Assembly: GCA_021463145.1 (NCBI GenBank)
Contig: JAJTWZ010000029.1
Location: forward strand, 1 to 51,747
Direction of reading: 5' to 3'
Length of the DNA: 51,747 nt
From: Blastocatellia bacterium
GTDB taxonomy: Bacteria > Acidobacteriota > Blastocatellia > UBA7656 > JADIYM01
Of this stretch, positions 1-8,205 are shown piece by piece. The translations under genes and the position numbers were made by a program. The notes below the pieces were generated by a model that worked only from the letters and a program-made list of their open reading frames with translations, ran no database searches and was not told the origin of the DNA. Each line of letters starts with the position of its first letter. Position 1 is the first letter of the stretch.

Positions 1-302
1 TAGACAGGATTACAGGATTGAAGAGGATTCACAGGATCATCTTCGGGTTGACCATACGTCGTGCGATTCACCGGGAAGTAATCCTGTCAATCCTGAATAA
101 TCCTGGAATCCTGTCAACTCTCCCGTCTATGACCTTATTCGCTTAAAGATGGAGAGAGAGGGGGAGTAGACAGGATTACAGGATTGAAGAGGATTCACAG
201 GATCATCTTCGGGTTGACCATACGTCGTCCGATTCACCGGGAAGTAATCCTGTCAATCCTGAATAATCCTGGAATCCTGTCAACTCTCTCGTCTTTGACC
301 TT
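1..302. repeat. Two direct copies of a 136-bp hairpin-rich repeat
   Basis: Copies lie at 1-136 and 167-302 (period 166) and differ at only a few positions. Each copy has ACAGGATT-type motifs at its left end and the complementary AATCCTGT-type motifs at its right end, so each can fold into a long imperfect hairpin around a central 40-50 nt core. The 18-nt piece AATCCTGTCAATCCTGAA (80-97 and 246-263) recurs at 47121-47138, so it is an interspersed element of this genome. The 30 bp between copies is purine-rich. No gene is supported here. Confidence 0.85.
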
Positions 303-324
303 CGAACAGGGCCGCTGCTACACT
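295..324 (+). promoter_or_regulatory. Sigma70-type promoter of tRNA-Leu
   Basis: A TTGACC -35 box (295-300), an 18-nt spacer and a TACACT -10 box (319-324) precede the tRNA by about 30 nt. The -35 lies inside the last bases of the second repeat copy; the first copy reads TATGACC at the equivalent place, so it has lost this -35. Read from sequence only. Confidence 0.6.
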
Positions 325-353
325 GCCCGGCACCTGTATCGGGTTCTTTTCAA

Positions 354-438
<85 letters not shown>

Positions 439-505
439 TTTCGCGCCTGTTCGCTTCTTCGACTCGCCGTAGAACAGCACCATTCGAGTGCTGGAGGCCC
501 GCTCC

Positions 506-3340
506 ATGCCGATCGACTTCAATCTGCTCAAGACCCTCGCCGGCCACAGTTACGACGTCAACGCCGTGGCCTTTTCCCGTGACGGGTCACTGCTCGCGTC
601 TGGCGGTGGCGACGGAACTGTCCGCCTCTGGAATGTCGCGGATCCAGGCCCTGCCGGTACTGCAGAACATGGCGAGTGGATCAATTCCGTCTGCTTCGCG
701 CCTTCCGGGCAGCACATCGCCTCGGGTTCGCGCGACGGTTCCGCGAAGCTTTACACCGTCGACACGGGACAGGTTCTGGGCACGATCCAGGCGCACCCGG
801 GAAAGAACGTAAGTACGGTCGTGTTTTCGCCGGATGGCCGGCGGCTCGCCACCGCTGGCGGCGACGGACACGTAAGGATCTTCGATCTGAAGGAGAAGAA
901 GATCGAGCGCGACCTTTCGGCCCACACCGGATGGGTATGGTCCGCATCGTTCTCTTCGCTCGGCGACAGGCTGCTCACGAGCGGATCCGACGGCGCGGCG
1001 CGCGTGTGGTCGGCGGAAACGGGCCAGATGCTCGTTGCATTCGATGGGCACGCGGACGACGTGCTTTCGGCCGCTTTCTCGCCCGACGACCATTTCGCCG
1101 TGACGGCCTGCAAGGACGGCGGCGTTTCGTTCTGGGAAGTCGATTCCGGGAGAATGCTCTTCAGAGTCGTGGCTCACCAGGGCGCCGCAAACTCGGTGAA
1201 CTACGCTCCCGACGGGCTTCACATCGCTACGGCGGGCGCCGACCACCTCATCAACGTCTGGTCCATCGAGACGATGCAGAAGGTCCGCGAGCTCTCGGGC
1301 CACCAGGACTACGTCGCGGCCGCGGTCTTTTCGCGCGACGGTCTGCGGATGGCGTCGTGCGGTGGCGACGGTACCGTGAAGATCTGGGAAGTCACCGACA
1401 AGGCAGCGTATTCGAGTTCGTCGAGCTTCGACCCCGAGCTCGAGATCGAGCACGAAGAAACCAGTCGGCCCGAAGTCGTTTCATCGGTATACGCCGCCGG
1501 GAAAATCGTGGCGGAATCTTCGTTGAAGTCCGGGATCCGGATCGCGCTGCTCGCCTCAGCCCGCGACAAGTTTTCAATAGCGGTTGGAGAGAGCCAACGG
1601 ACGTGCGTGACCATTGCGGGCGACCAGGTGAACGTCATCAGCGGTACTGGAACGGTGCTGCTCAAGTACGATCTGACGCAAAGCACTATCGTCTACGATC
1701 GCACCGACGGCGCCTCGGCGCCCTGGTCGGACGAGGGCGACAGGGAACCCGCGCGGGCGATGGACCCGAACCTCGAGAACTTCGGTGGCGGTGGGTCTGG
1801 AGGCCTCGGGGTGCCGTTCGAACTCGAACGCGCAGCCGGTGGGGGCTACCAGTCGTTCGAACGTCACGGCAGGTCGCTCGCCCGCGAGCGGATGATGAGC
1901 GGACACACACTTCGGCTGGTGCAGTTTGACGCCGACACGGTTTACGTTCTTTTCGATCAGAGCGAGGAACCGACGGTCGTTCTGCGTGGTGAGAACCTCG
2001 ACGTGCGCGACGTGTACGGCAAGGCCGCGTTTCGCATGAACCTGAGGTCGTTCGAGCCTGTCGTCAGCCGGCGGGGTCCGTCCGGACTGGCGGGAGAGGC
2101 TCACGTCATGGGAGACGGCTCGGTGGTGCAGACCGGGTTTGCCGGATCGCCGGAACTCGAACCTCTGACTCCTGCGCGCGATCCGCTGCTCGTGCACGGA
2201 CTCACCGAGATGGCCGGAGAAGAATCGGGCGGCCGCATTCACAAAATCATCGAGAAGGCAGTCTGGCAGAGCGCGTCGGACGTGCACGTGCCGTCGGGCG
2301 CACAGGTGCAGATGCGGCGCCATGGCCAACTTCAACCGCTTGGCGGCCGGACGTATTCGGCCGACGAGATCGAGTCGATGATCCTCGAGATCCTCACTCC
2401 GGAGCAGCGGAAGCGCTTCCTTGAAACCAACGATCTCGACTTCAGCTACGAGATCAAGGGGGTCGGCCGCTTCCGGGCAAACGTATGCCGTCAGCATCGC
2501 GGCGTCGACGCTACGTTTCGCGTGGTTCCGGATTCGATTCCGTCATTCGAGCAGCTAGGGCTGCCGCAGTCGATCCTTCCTCTCACACGACAGCACAACG
2601 GTCTTGTGCTCATCACCGGCCCGGCGGGACAGGGAAAGTCGACGACGATCGCCTGCCTCGTCGATCTCATCAACAGCGAGAAGCCGCACCATATCATCAC
2701 GGTCGAGGATCCGATCGAGTTCGTGCACCCGGTCAAGGTCGCCGTCGTCAACCAACGCGAGGTCGGCCGGCACACGAAGTCGTTCGCAAACGCGTTGCGC
2801 GCGTCGTTGCGCGAGGATCCCGACGTCATCGTGGTTGGCGAAATGCGAGACCTCGAGACCATATCGCTCGCCATTACGGCATCGGAAACGGGCCACCTCG
2901 TTTTCGGAACGCTGATGACGTCGAGCGCGGCACAGACGATCGACCGCGTGCTCGACTCGTTTCCGGCCGGGCAACAGGCTCAGATCCGAACGATGCTCTC
3001 GGAGTCGCTGCGGGGCGTCATCTCGCAGCAGCTCGTGCCGACGACGGACGGTGAGGGACGCGTTCTCGCGTGTGAAGTGTTGCTTGGAACCCCGGCGGTC
3101 GCGAACCTGATCCGTGAGCGAAAGACGTTCCAGCTCATGTCCGTCATGCAGACCAGCCGAAACATTGGAATGCAGCGAATGGACGACGCGCTCTTCGACC
3201 TCTACACGGCCGGCAGGATCGGCCGTGACAATGCGCTGCGTTATTCGCAGGACCAGAAGAACATGGAACTCAGGTTGGCGCCGAAGACAGGTGGCGCCCC
3301 AGGCGGCGAGTTCCCCACGCCGGGGGGCCGGAGGGTGTAG
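506..3340 (+). CDS. WD40 beta-propeller fused to a PilT-family retraction ATPase
   Basis: The protein has 944 residues. ATG 506 is preceded by GGAGG at 492-496; an in-frame GTG at 488 would place that motif inside the gene. Residues about 1-300 hold seven WD40 repeats (GH...DG...LW/IW pattern), enough for one closed propeller. Residues about 300-570 are a linker with a Gly-rich stretch and no fold I recognise. Residues about 570-930 are a full PilT/GspE-type ATPase with its N-terminal PAS-like subdomain, Walker A GPAGQGKST (705-713), Asp box VEDPIEF, Walker B DVIVVGE with catalytic Glu779, and a His box reading GHLVFGTLMT. The second His-box histidine is Met804 here. PilT hexamers power type IV pilus retraction at the inner membrane. 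The propeller is probably a protein-docking platform. A second PilT follows 48 bp downstream and is probably co-transcribed. Confidence 0.9.
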   Translation: MPIDFNLLKTLAGHSYDVNAVAFSRDGSLLASGGGDGTVRLWNVADPGPAGTAEHGEWINSVCFAPSGQHIASGSRDGSAKLYTVDTGQVLGTIQAHPGKNVSTVVFSPDGRRLATAGGDGHVRIFDLKEKKIERDLSAHTGWVWSASFSSLGDRLLTSGSDGAARVWSAETGQMLVAFDGHADDVLSAAFSPDDHFAVTACKDGGVSFWEVDSGRMLFRVVAHQGAANSVNYAPDGLHIATAGADHLINVWSIETMQKVRELSGHQDYVAAAVFSRDGLRMASCGGDGTVKIWEVTDKAAYSSSSSFDPELEIEHEETSRPEVVSSVYAAGKIVAESSLKSGIRIALLASARDKFSIAVGESQRTCVTIAGDQVNVISGTGTVLLKYDLTQSTIVYDRTDGASAPWSDEGDREPARAMDPNLENFGGGGSGGLGVPFELERAAGGGYQSFERHGRSLARERMMSGHTLRLVQFDADTVYVLFDQSEEPTVVLRGENLDVRDVYGKAAFRMNLRSFEPVVSRRGPSGLAGEAHVMGDGSVVQTGFAGSPELEPLTPARDPLLVHGLTEMAGEESGGRIHKIIEKAVWQSASDVHVPSGAQVQMRRHGQLQPLGGRTYSADEIESMILEILTPEQRKRFLETNDLDFSYEIKGVGRFRANVCRQHRGVDATFRVVPDSIPSFEQLGLPQSILPLTRQHNGLVLITGPAGQGKSTTIACLVDLINSEKPHHIITVEDPIEFVHPVKVAVVNQREVGRHTKSFANALRASLREDPDVIVVGEMRDLETISLAITASETGHLVFGTLMTSSAAQTIDRVLDSFPAGQQAQIRTMLSESLRGVISQQLVPTTDGEGRVLACEVLLGTPAVANLIRERKTFQLMSVMQTSRNIGMQRMDDALFDLYTAGRIGRDNALRYSQDQKNMELRLAPKTGGAPGGEFPTPGGRRV

Positions 3341-3388
3341 CACTGTTTCGGTCTTCTTTTCCGGGTTCCGTTCATTCGTGAGGCACAG

Positions 3389-4591
3389 ATGGCCCGAATC
3401 GATTCTCTCTTCAATGAAATGCAGGAACGGGGCGCGTCGGATCTGCACATCGTCGTAGGCCGGCCGCCGATGCTGCGGATGCGTGGCGATCTGGTCGAGA
3501 CGGCTCACGAGCGTGTGACTGCATCGTCGGCCGACGCTCTCATCCGCGAGATATTGACGCCCGCGCAACAGGAGCAGATCGAGGAGCACCTGGACCTCGA
3601 CTTCGCGTACGAACTGCCCGGTCAGGCGAGGTTTCGCGCGAACATCCTCCACCAGCATCGGGGGCTCGGCGCAGTTTTCCGGATCATTCCTACGGACATT
3701 CTGACGCTCGAGCAACTGGGAATGCCGCCGTCGGTCCGGCGACTTGCCGAGATGCCTGCGGGCCTGGTGCTCGTCACGGGGCCGACTGGATCGGGAAAGT
3801 CGACGACCCTTGCCGGCATGATCGACCACATCAACGAGACGCGCGCCGCGCACATCCTCACGATCGAAGATCCTCTCGAGTTCATCCACCAGCCGAAGAA
3901 GTGCCTGATCACACAGCGCGAGGTCGGCGCGCACACCGAGAACTTCGCGAGCGCGCTTCGAGTTGCGGGCAGGCAGGATCCTGACATCATCCTGGTGGGC
4001 GAGATGCGCGATCTGGAGACAATTTCGCTGGCATTGACATCGGCGGCGTGCGGCCTGCTCGTGTTCGGAACGCTCCACACGAACAGCGCTATCAAGACGG
4101 TCGATCGAATCATCGATGCATACCCGCCCGAGGAGCAGAATCAGGTCCGTGCGATGCTCGCCGACTCGTTGAGCGGCGTCGTTGCGCAGCAACTGGTGAA
4201 GACGACCGACGGCAAGCGCTGTGCGGCTGTCGAGATTCTGATCGGTGGGCGCGCACTGGGTAACATCATTCGTGAGGGCAAGACGTCGATGATTCCTTCC
4301 TACATGCAGTCGGGCACGGGCGAAGGAATGCAGACGATGGATCAGGCGCTCATGGCGCTCGTGCAGTCCGGCCGCATCACGGCGGAGGACGCGGCCGTAA
4401 AAGCGACGGACAAGACAGCATTCGAGCGCATGGCGGCCGGCGGGCCGGCGCCGCCGGGCGGAATCCCCCCGATCGGCGGCGTACAACCCGGAGGAATGCC
4501 TCGGCAAGGTCCCCCGCCCGGAGCCGTCCCGCGCCCGCACGGCACTGGCGGCTTCCCGCCGCCGCAGCGGCCGCCCACGGGTCGAAGGTAG
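3389..4591 (+). CDS. PilT-family type IV pilus retraction ATPase
   Basis: The protein has 400 residues and a stand-alone PilT layout: N-terminal subdomain (SDLHIVVGRPP), Walker A GPTGSGKST (131-139), Asp box IEDPLEF, Walker B DIILVGEMRD and GNIIREGKT near the C-terminus. In the His box the usual ETGHLVFGTLHT reads AACGLLVFGTLHT, so the first His is Leu223 and the second, His230, is kept. Arg-Glu of the usual LREDPD is GRQDPD. The last 50 residues are a Pro/Gly-rich tail (PPGG, GGIPPIGG) absent from classical PilT. GTGAGG lies about 10 nt before ATG 3389. It sits directly after the WD40-PilT fusion, and the two are clear paralogues. Which of the two is the main retraction motor cannot be told from sequence. 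Confidence 0.92.
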   Translation: MARIDSLFNEMQERGASDLHIVVGRPPMLRMRGDLVETAHERVTASSADALIREILTPAQQEQIEEHLDLDFAYELPGQARFRANILHQHRGLGAVFRIIPTDILTLEQLGMPPSVRRLAEMPAGLVLVTGPTGSGKSTTLAGMIDHINETRAAHILTIEDPLEFIHQPKKCLITQREVGAHTENFASALRVAGRQDPDIILVGEMRDLETISLALTSAACGLLVFGTLHTNSAIKTVDRIIDAYPPEEQNQVRAMLADSLSGVVAQQLVKTTDGKRCAAVEILIGGRALGNIIREGKTSMIPSYMQSGTGEGMQTMDQALMALVQSGRITAEDAAVKATDKTAFERMAAGGPAPPGGIPPIGGVQPGGMPRQGPPPGAVPRPHGTGGFPPPQRPPTGRR

Positions 4592-4832
4592 GGTAGGCGG
4601 CGACGGTCTGCGCTAGTAGTCGTCGAGGTGATGACCGATTATGATCGCAGGCCACTGACGGGTGCGGACGAGTACGGAGTGTCCGAGGTCGTGGAAGTAC
4701 TGGGGCGATACGGCTCTACGACCTCGTGGTCGTGGTGTGGTCCTGAAGGGCAGCCGTATTGAGCAGCCCAGGCCCGGCCGTTGCCTTCAATTGCATTTCA
4801 CCATTCGGCAGTTGACTTGCGAATGACGCCTG
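4592..4832. other. Intergenic gap between convergent genes
   Basis: No ORF with a credible start, no recognisable RNA and no clear rho-independent terminator was seen between the PilT gene and the convergent HEAT-like gene. Confidence 0.5.
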
Positions 4833-5399
4833 TTACTTCTTCCTGCCGACCAGATCCGCATACTCGGGTATCGGCTCACGATCGATGTAAGAAAGGAGTT
4901 TGTTTCCACCATCCGTTACCGACAGGACCTGGTGAATGTTGCGGCCCTTGAGTTGCGCCTGGTTGTAGACCGCGCAGACGCCCCACATCGTCATCGGGTC
5001 GGCCGGTCCAGCTACTGTATTGAGCATATCCGCGTCGGCATACTCGTCCATCTTGACGAGCGCCTCAACGGCAGCCACTCGTACCAGCGCGTCGCCATCC
5101 CTGAGCAGGCCGATCAAAGCCGGAGCCATTGGCGCAACGCACTTTCCGCCCGTAACGCGATCGTGAAGTGACATCAATCCCCACCTGGGCCCCTTGACGT
5201 TGTCGAACTCCGTGCGGCCAATCTGGCCAAGCGCCCTTGCGGCCGTTGCCCGCTCGACGGGATTCCTGCTCTTCGTCGCCTCAATCCATTGGGTCGTCGA
5301 CCGGCCGTCGGCCTCGCCTTCGGCGGGCGGGATGGTAAACCAGAGCCCCGCCGGAAGGATCAACAGCAGTAGAAGTATCGCGGTTACTTTCGCATTCAT
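4833..5399 (-). CDS. Exported HEAT-repeat-like protein of unknown function
   Basis: The protein has 188 residues. The first 28 form a signal peptide or anchor: a short basic start, then LLLLLILPAGLWF. The mature part has two or three alpha-helical HEAT-like units (PVERATAARALGQIG, DGDALVRVAAVEALVKM), the pattern found in PBS-lyase/HEAT proteins that bind other proteins. No catalytic motif is visible. GAAGGAG lies about 10 nt upstream of ATG 5399. It is transcribed alone, convergent with the PilT pair and divergent from perR. Its function is not inferable beyond a periplasmic or membrane-tethered scaffold. Confidence 0.7.
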   Translation of the reverse strand: MNAKVTAILLLLLILPAGLWFTIPPAEGEADGRSTTQWIEATKSRNPVERATAARALGQIGRTEFDNVKGPRWGLMSLHDRVTGGKCVAPMAPALIGLLRDGDALVRVAAVEALVKMDEYADADMLNTVAGPADPMTMWGVCAVYNQAQLKGRNIHQVLSVTDGGNKLLSYIDREPIPEYADLVGRKK

Positions 5400-5592
5400 A
5401 TGTGGCTGGCTCCTTCAGGCTGGGAACTCGTGAAGCGAAGGCCGGAATCGGGTGGCCACGTGGATGAGGTAACGATTCGCATTCGATTCCGTCGGCACGG
5501 CCCCAACTAATATCACACCCAGGCGAGGAGCACTACCTGCCCACCAAATCACCCCTCGAGAACCTGGAACACAACCCCCCGGAAATTTTTTC

Positions 5593-5625
5593 TTGACGGA
5601 TTCTAAAATTAGATCTATTCTAAAA
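5593..5625 (+). promoter_or_regulatory. perR promoter with overlapping Per/Fur-type operator
   Basis: TTGACG (5593-5598), 17 nt, TATTCT (5616-5621) form a near-consensus promoter. Over the -10 lies TTAGATCTATTCTAA (5609-5623), a 15-nt imperfect palindrome laid out like the PerR box TTATAATnATTATAA. The perfect TCTAA-AA-TTAGA (5602-5613) overlaps it, and ATTCTAAAA is repeated at 5600 and 5617. Binding there would block RNA polymerase, so the gene is probably autoregulated. Confidence 0.7.
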
Positions 5626-5628
5626 ACC

Positions 5629-6054
5629 GTGTCCAGACTAAGCAAGGAAGCCGTAGAGGCGATGACCCGGGCGCGCGGTCTGAAGATGACGCCACAGCGC
5701 CGCCTGATCGTCGAATATCTGCGCGGAGCCGTGAATCATCCGACGGCTGACGAGGTCTTCTCGGCTGTGAACGAACAGTTGCCGATCACGTCACGAGCGA
5801 CGGTCTACAACACTCTCAACTGGCTCAAGGCAGCCGGCATGATTCGTGAGGTGTTCGAAGCGGGTAATGTCCGTTTCGATCCGAACACGACCAACCATCA
5901 TCATTTCGTCTGTCGGGCGTGCGGGCGCATCGACGACGTGGACTTCGATTCCGTCGGCGACGTGGCGTTTTGTGCGTTGCCCGGCCGACAGGAAATCGAG
6001 AGTTACGATGTGACCCTGCGGGGGCTTTGCGCCGCCTGCCAACCGGTCGCGTAA
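5629..6054 (+). CDS. perR: Fur-family regulator, PerR-like peroxide sensor
   Basis: The protein has 141 residues from GTG 5629, or 130 from ATG 5662. GTG is preferred because VSRLSKEAV... matches the usual length before the GLKMTPQR winged-helix start. It lies about 8 nt from the -10, so the mRNA may be leaderless; ATG 5662 has the better upstream AGGAAG. The N-terminal DNA-binding domain is followed by a metal-binding dimerisation domain with VRFDPN, NHHHFVC and CGRIDDVDFD. The Asp of RFD aligns with the regulatory Asp85 of PerR. Two CxxC motifs (CRAC, CAAC) would hold structural zinc. The next two genes are ahpC and ahpD, classic PerR targets. A Zur or Fur role is less likely. Confidence 0.85.
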   Translation: MSRLSKEAVEAMTRARGLKMTPQRRLIVEYLRGAVNHPTADEVFSAVNEQLPITSRATVYNTLNWLKAAGMIREVFEAGNVRFDPNTTNHHHFVCRACGRIDDVDFDSVGDVAFCALPGRQEIESYDVTLRGLCAACQPVA

Positions 6055-6131
6055 CTCTTTGTCTTGTAGTTACTAAATCAAGGCGATGCGGCCCCGGTTG
6101 ATGGGCCGGTCGCAAAAGAGGAGCAAGCAAC

Positions 6132-6674
6132 ATGCTGACGATTGGAGACAGGTTCCCGGAGTTCTCTCTGCAGTCCGTGGTCGGGTTGGAGGCAGGCAAG
6201 GAATTCGCGACGATCACGAACGATTCGCACCCCGGAAAATGGCGTGTCGTGTTTTTCTGGCCGATGGACTTCACTTTCATCTGTCCGACGGAAATTGCGG
6301 AGTTCGGGCGCCGCAACCAGGATTTCCTCGACCGTGACGCGCAGGTGCTCGGCGCCTCGACGGACACGCACTACGTCCACCTCGCATGGCGACAGAATCA
6401 CGACGATCTGCGCGACCTTCCGTACCCAATGCTCGCCGACACTAAGAAGGATCTCTCCGCGGCGCTCGGAATCCTGCACAAGGAGGCTGGAGTTGCACTG
6501 CGCGCGACGTTCATCGTCGATCCGGAGAACGTGATTCGCTGGGCGTCGGCGAACGACCTTTCTGTCGGCCGCAGCGTCGATGAGGTTATTCGGGTTCTCG
6601 ACGCGCTTCAGACTGAAGAACTTTGCCCGTGCAACTGGACGAAGGGCGGAGAGACGCTCGGGAAGGCGGCGTGA
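6132..6674 (+). CDS. ahpC: Alkyl hydroperoxide reductase AhpC (2-Cys peroxiredoxin)
   Basis: The protein has 180 residues and the AhpC/TSA thioredoxin fold. The peroxidatic cysteine is Cys51 in FTFICPTE. The resolving side ends in ELCPCNW (Cys165, Cys167), the three-cysteine arrangement of actinobacterial-type AhpC that is recycled by AhpD rather than AhpF. It reduces hydrogen and alkyl peroxides in the cytoplasm. GAGGAG precedes ATG 6132. The stop overlaps the ahpD start by one base, so the two are translationally coupled. Regulation by the PerR-like gene just upstream is inferred. Confidence 0.93.
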   Translation: MLTIGDRFPEFSLQSVVGLEAGKEFATITNDSHPGKWRVVFFWPMDFTFICPTEIAEFGRRNQDFLDRDAQVLGASTDTHYVHLAWRQNHDDLRDLPYPMLADTKKDLSAALGILHKEAGVALRATFIVDPENVIRWASANDLSVGRSVDEVIRVLDALQTEELCPCNWTKGGETLGKAA

Positions 6675-7189
6675 TGGAACACGTCGACAAACTGCGTAAC
6701 GCGCTGCCGGACAGTGCGCGCGACATCAAACTCAACCTTCAGTCCGTGCTTCAACCGGGCACGCTCTCGGCTGAGCAGACGTGGGGAACGGCTGTCGCGA
6801 CGGCAATGGCAACGCGGCATCCCGACCTGGTCGAAGCGGTCCTCGCGGACGCTCGCGCGCACGCTGGCGATGCTTCCATCCAGGACGCGCAGGCGGCAGC
6901 GGCACTGATGGGGATGAACAACGTCTACTACCGGTTCCGCCACGTGGTTGGGAAGGGCGCCTACAGCCAGAAGCCCGCACGGCTGCGGATGGGATGGATG
7001 GGCAAGCCGGCTGGTAACAAGGCCGACTTCGAACTCTATTGCCTGGCCGTGAGCGCTATCAACGGTTGCGAAGCGTGCGTCAAGTCGCACGAGGAGGCAA
7101 TTATCGGAAGCGGCCTCTCGGACGAACACGTACACGACGCGGTGCGGATAGCGGCCGTGATGCAGGCCGCCGCCGTCGCGCTCGGATAG
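6674..7189 (+). CDS. ahpD: Alkyl hydroperoxidase AhpD
   Basis: The protein has 171 residues. ATG 6674 overlaps the ahpC stop (TGATG); an in-frame start 51 nt earlier lies inside ahpC and is not credible. The catalytic CxxC with the following His is CEACVKSH (Cys132, Cys135, His139), the AhpD signature. In mycobacteria AhpD passes electrons from lipoyl proteins to AhpC and also has weak peroxidase activity. The pairing with a three-cysteine AhpC supports the same role here. It is the last gene of the perR cluster. Confidence 0.93.
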   Translation: MEHVDKLRNALPDSARDIKLNLQSVLQPGTLSAEQTWGTAVATAMATRHPDLVEAVLADARAHAGDASIQDAQAAAALMGMNNVYYRFRHVVGKGAYSQKPARLRMGWMGKPAGNKADFELYCLAVSAINGCEACVKSHEEAIIGSGLSDEHVHDAVRIAAVMQAAAVALG

Positions 7190-7194
7190 GCAGT

Positions 7195-7266
7195 CCACAG
7201 ATCAACACGGACGAGCGTGGATTCCGAGTGTCGCTTGGATCTGAGTTCGTCCGTGGGCGTCTGTGG
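7195..7266. repeat. 72-bp imperfect inverted repeat after ahpD
   Basis: Arms CCACAGA...CACGGACGA (7195-7214) and TCGTCCGTG...TCTGTGG (7247-7266) are complementary except for a 4-nt internal mismatch in each arm. No T-run follows. It may serve as a terminator or mRNA 3' stabiliser for ahpCD, and it resembles interspersed REP-like elements. Confidence 0.6.
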
Positions 7267-7679
7267 TCGCTGCTTCACCATCGCGACCGAACGATTGCTC
7301 GCCCGCTCTCACCGAAATCAAAGCTGCGCGTCGTGGCTTTGTGAAAAAGCGTCTTCGAGGCCAGCGAATCACTGTCGGCTCGTCCGTTCTCATCACTACT
7401 TTGGGTGAACGACGAGAAGTCGAGTGTCGGCGACGAACTCGAACTGACATTCCTGGAGTACGCCGCGCACCGATCTCTCGAGAAACTCCCCGCTGAGTTG
7501 TTGATTCCGGGCCCGGCGGATTCGGAATTTCAGCCTGCGCTGTCGGCGCGAAGCACTGAGGTGAACTCCGCATTCGAAATTGACGCCGCCGAAGTGTGGA
7601 CCGCGATTGACGCGGGGCGCCGAACCGGACTCAGCGCGATCCGCGGTCGCAGAGGATCGCCGAACCTGACTCCGCGCGC
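7267..7679. other. Non-coding stretch, possible degenerate sequence
   Basis: Open frames exist (for example 7405-7689 on plus), but none has an RBS, a recognisable family or GC-skewed codon use like the neighbours. Part of it (7518-7580) is a diverged copy of 8309-8371. Confidence 0.4.
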
Positions 7680-8205
7680 TTCGCGGTAGCGGACGATGGC
7701 CGGGGCGCGTTGAACGCTCCGCGGTCGCAGAGCATGGCCATGGCGCGTTGACCGCGAAGCGGTCACAGACGATAGCCGGGGGTCACGGCGGTGAGCGAAG
7801 CGATCCGCCGTGACCCCCGGTCTGCCCACACAAATCGACCCGACCGCGGAGCGGTCGCACCCAACGGCGAATGCGTGCGCATTGCTGGCAAATCGAAACG
7901 ATCCTGGTGTGCTTGACCGGAGCTACGGTGCGACCGCTCCGCGGTCGGCGCGATGGGGCGGGCTATTCCGCGGGTCGCGCCGCGACTCGTTGCACTCGCC
8001 GCGCGCGACCCACGGCTATTTTATCGACCGCTCCGCGGTCGCAGAAGATGGCCGTGGCGAGGTGACGCTCCGCGGTCGCAGAGGATGGCCGTGGCGAGGT
8101 GACGCTCCGCGGTCGCAGAGGATGGCCGTGGCGCGTTGAACGCTCCGCGGCCGCTGAGGATGGCCGGGCGCGGTGACGCTCCGCGGCCGCAAAGGATGGC
8201 CGATT
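7680..8205. repeat. GC-rich tandem and palindromic repeat cluster
   Basis: Between about 8027 and 8200 a 35-38 bp unit (core GCTCCGCGGTCGCAGAGGAT) is repeated about five times, with unit starts at 8064, 8101, 8139 and 8174. Diverged copies lie at 7681-7790. The core contains the palindrome GACCGCTCCGCGGTC or its complement, which also occurs alone near 7840, 7930 and 8025 and again at 51620-51634. Open frames crossing it are artefacts of the repeat. Confidence 0.8.

Noticed and set aside
2555-4540. 661-codon open frame on minus opposite the PilT genes
   Set aside because: It is a GC-rich antisense shadow of two clearly recognised ATPases.
5415-5645. 76-codon open frame on minus
   Set aside because: It runs across the perR promoter and operator and matches nothing known.
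7405-7689. 94-codon open frame on plus
   Set aside because: No ribosome site, no recognisable family, and part of it is a dispersed duplicate.
8027-8200. CRISPR array
   Set aside because: Units are contiguous 35-38 bp tandem repeats without unique spacers, and no cas gene is present.
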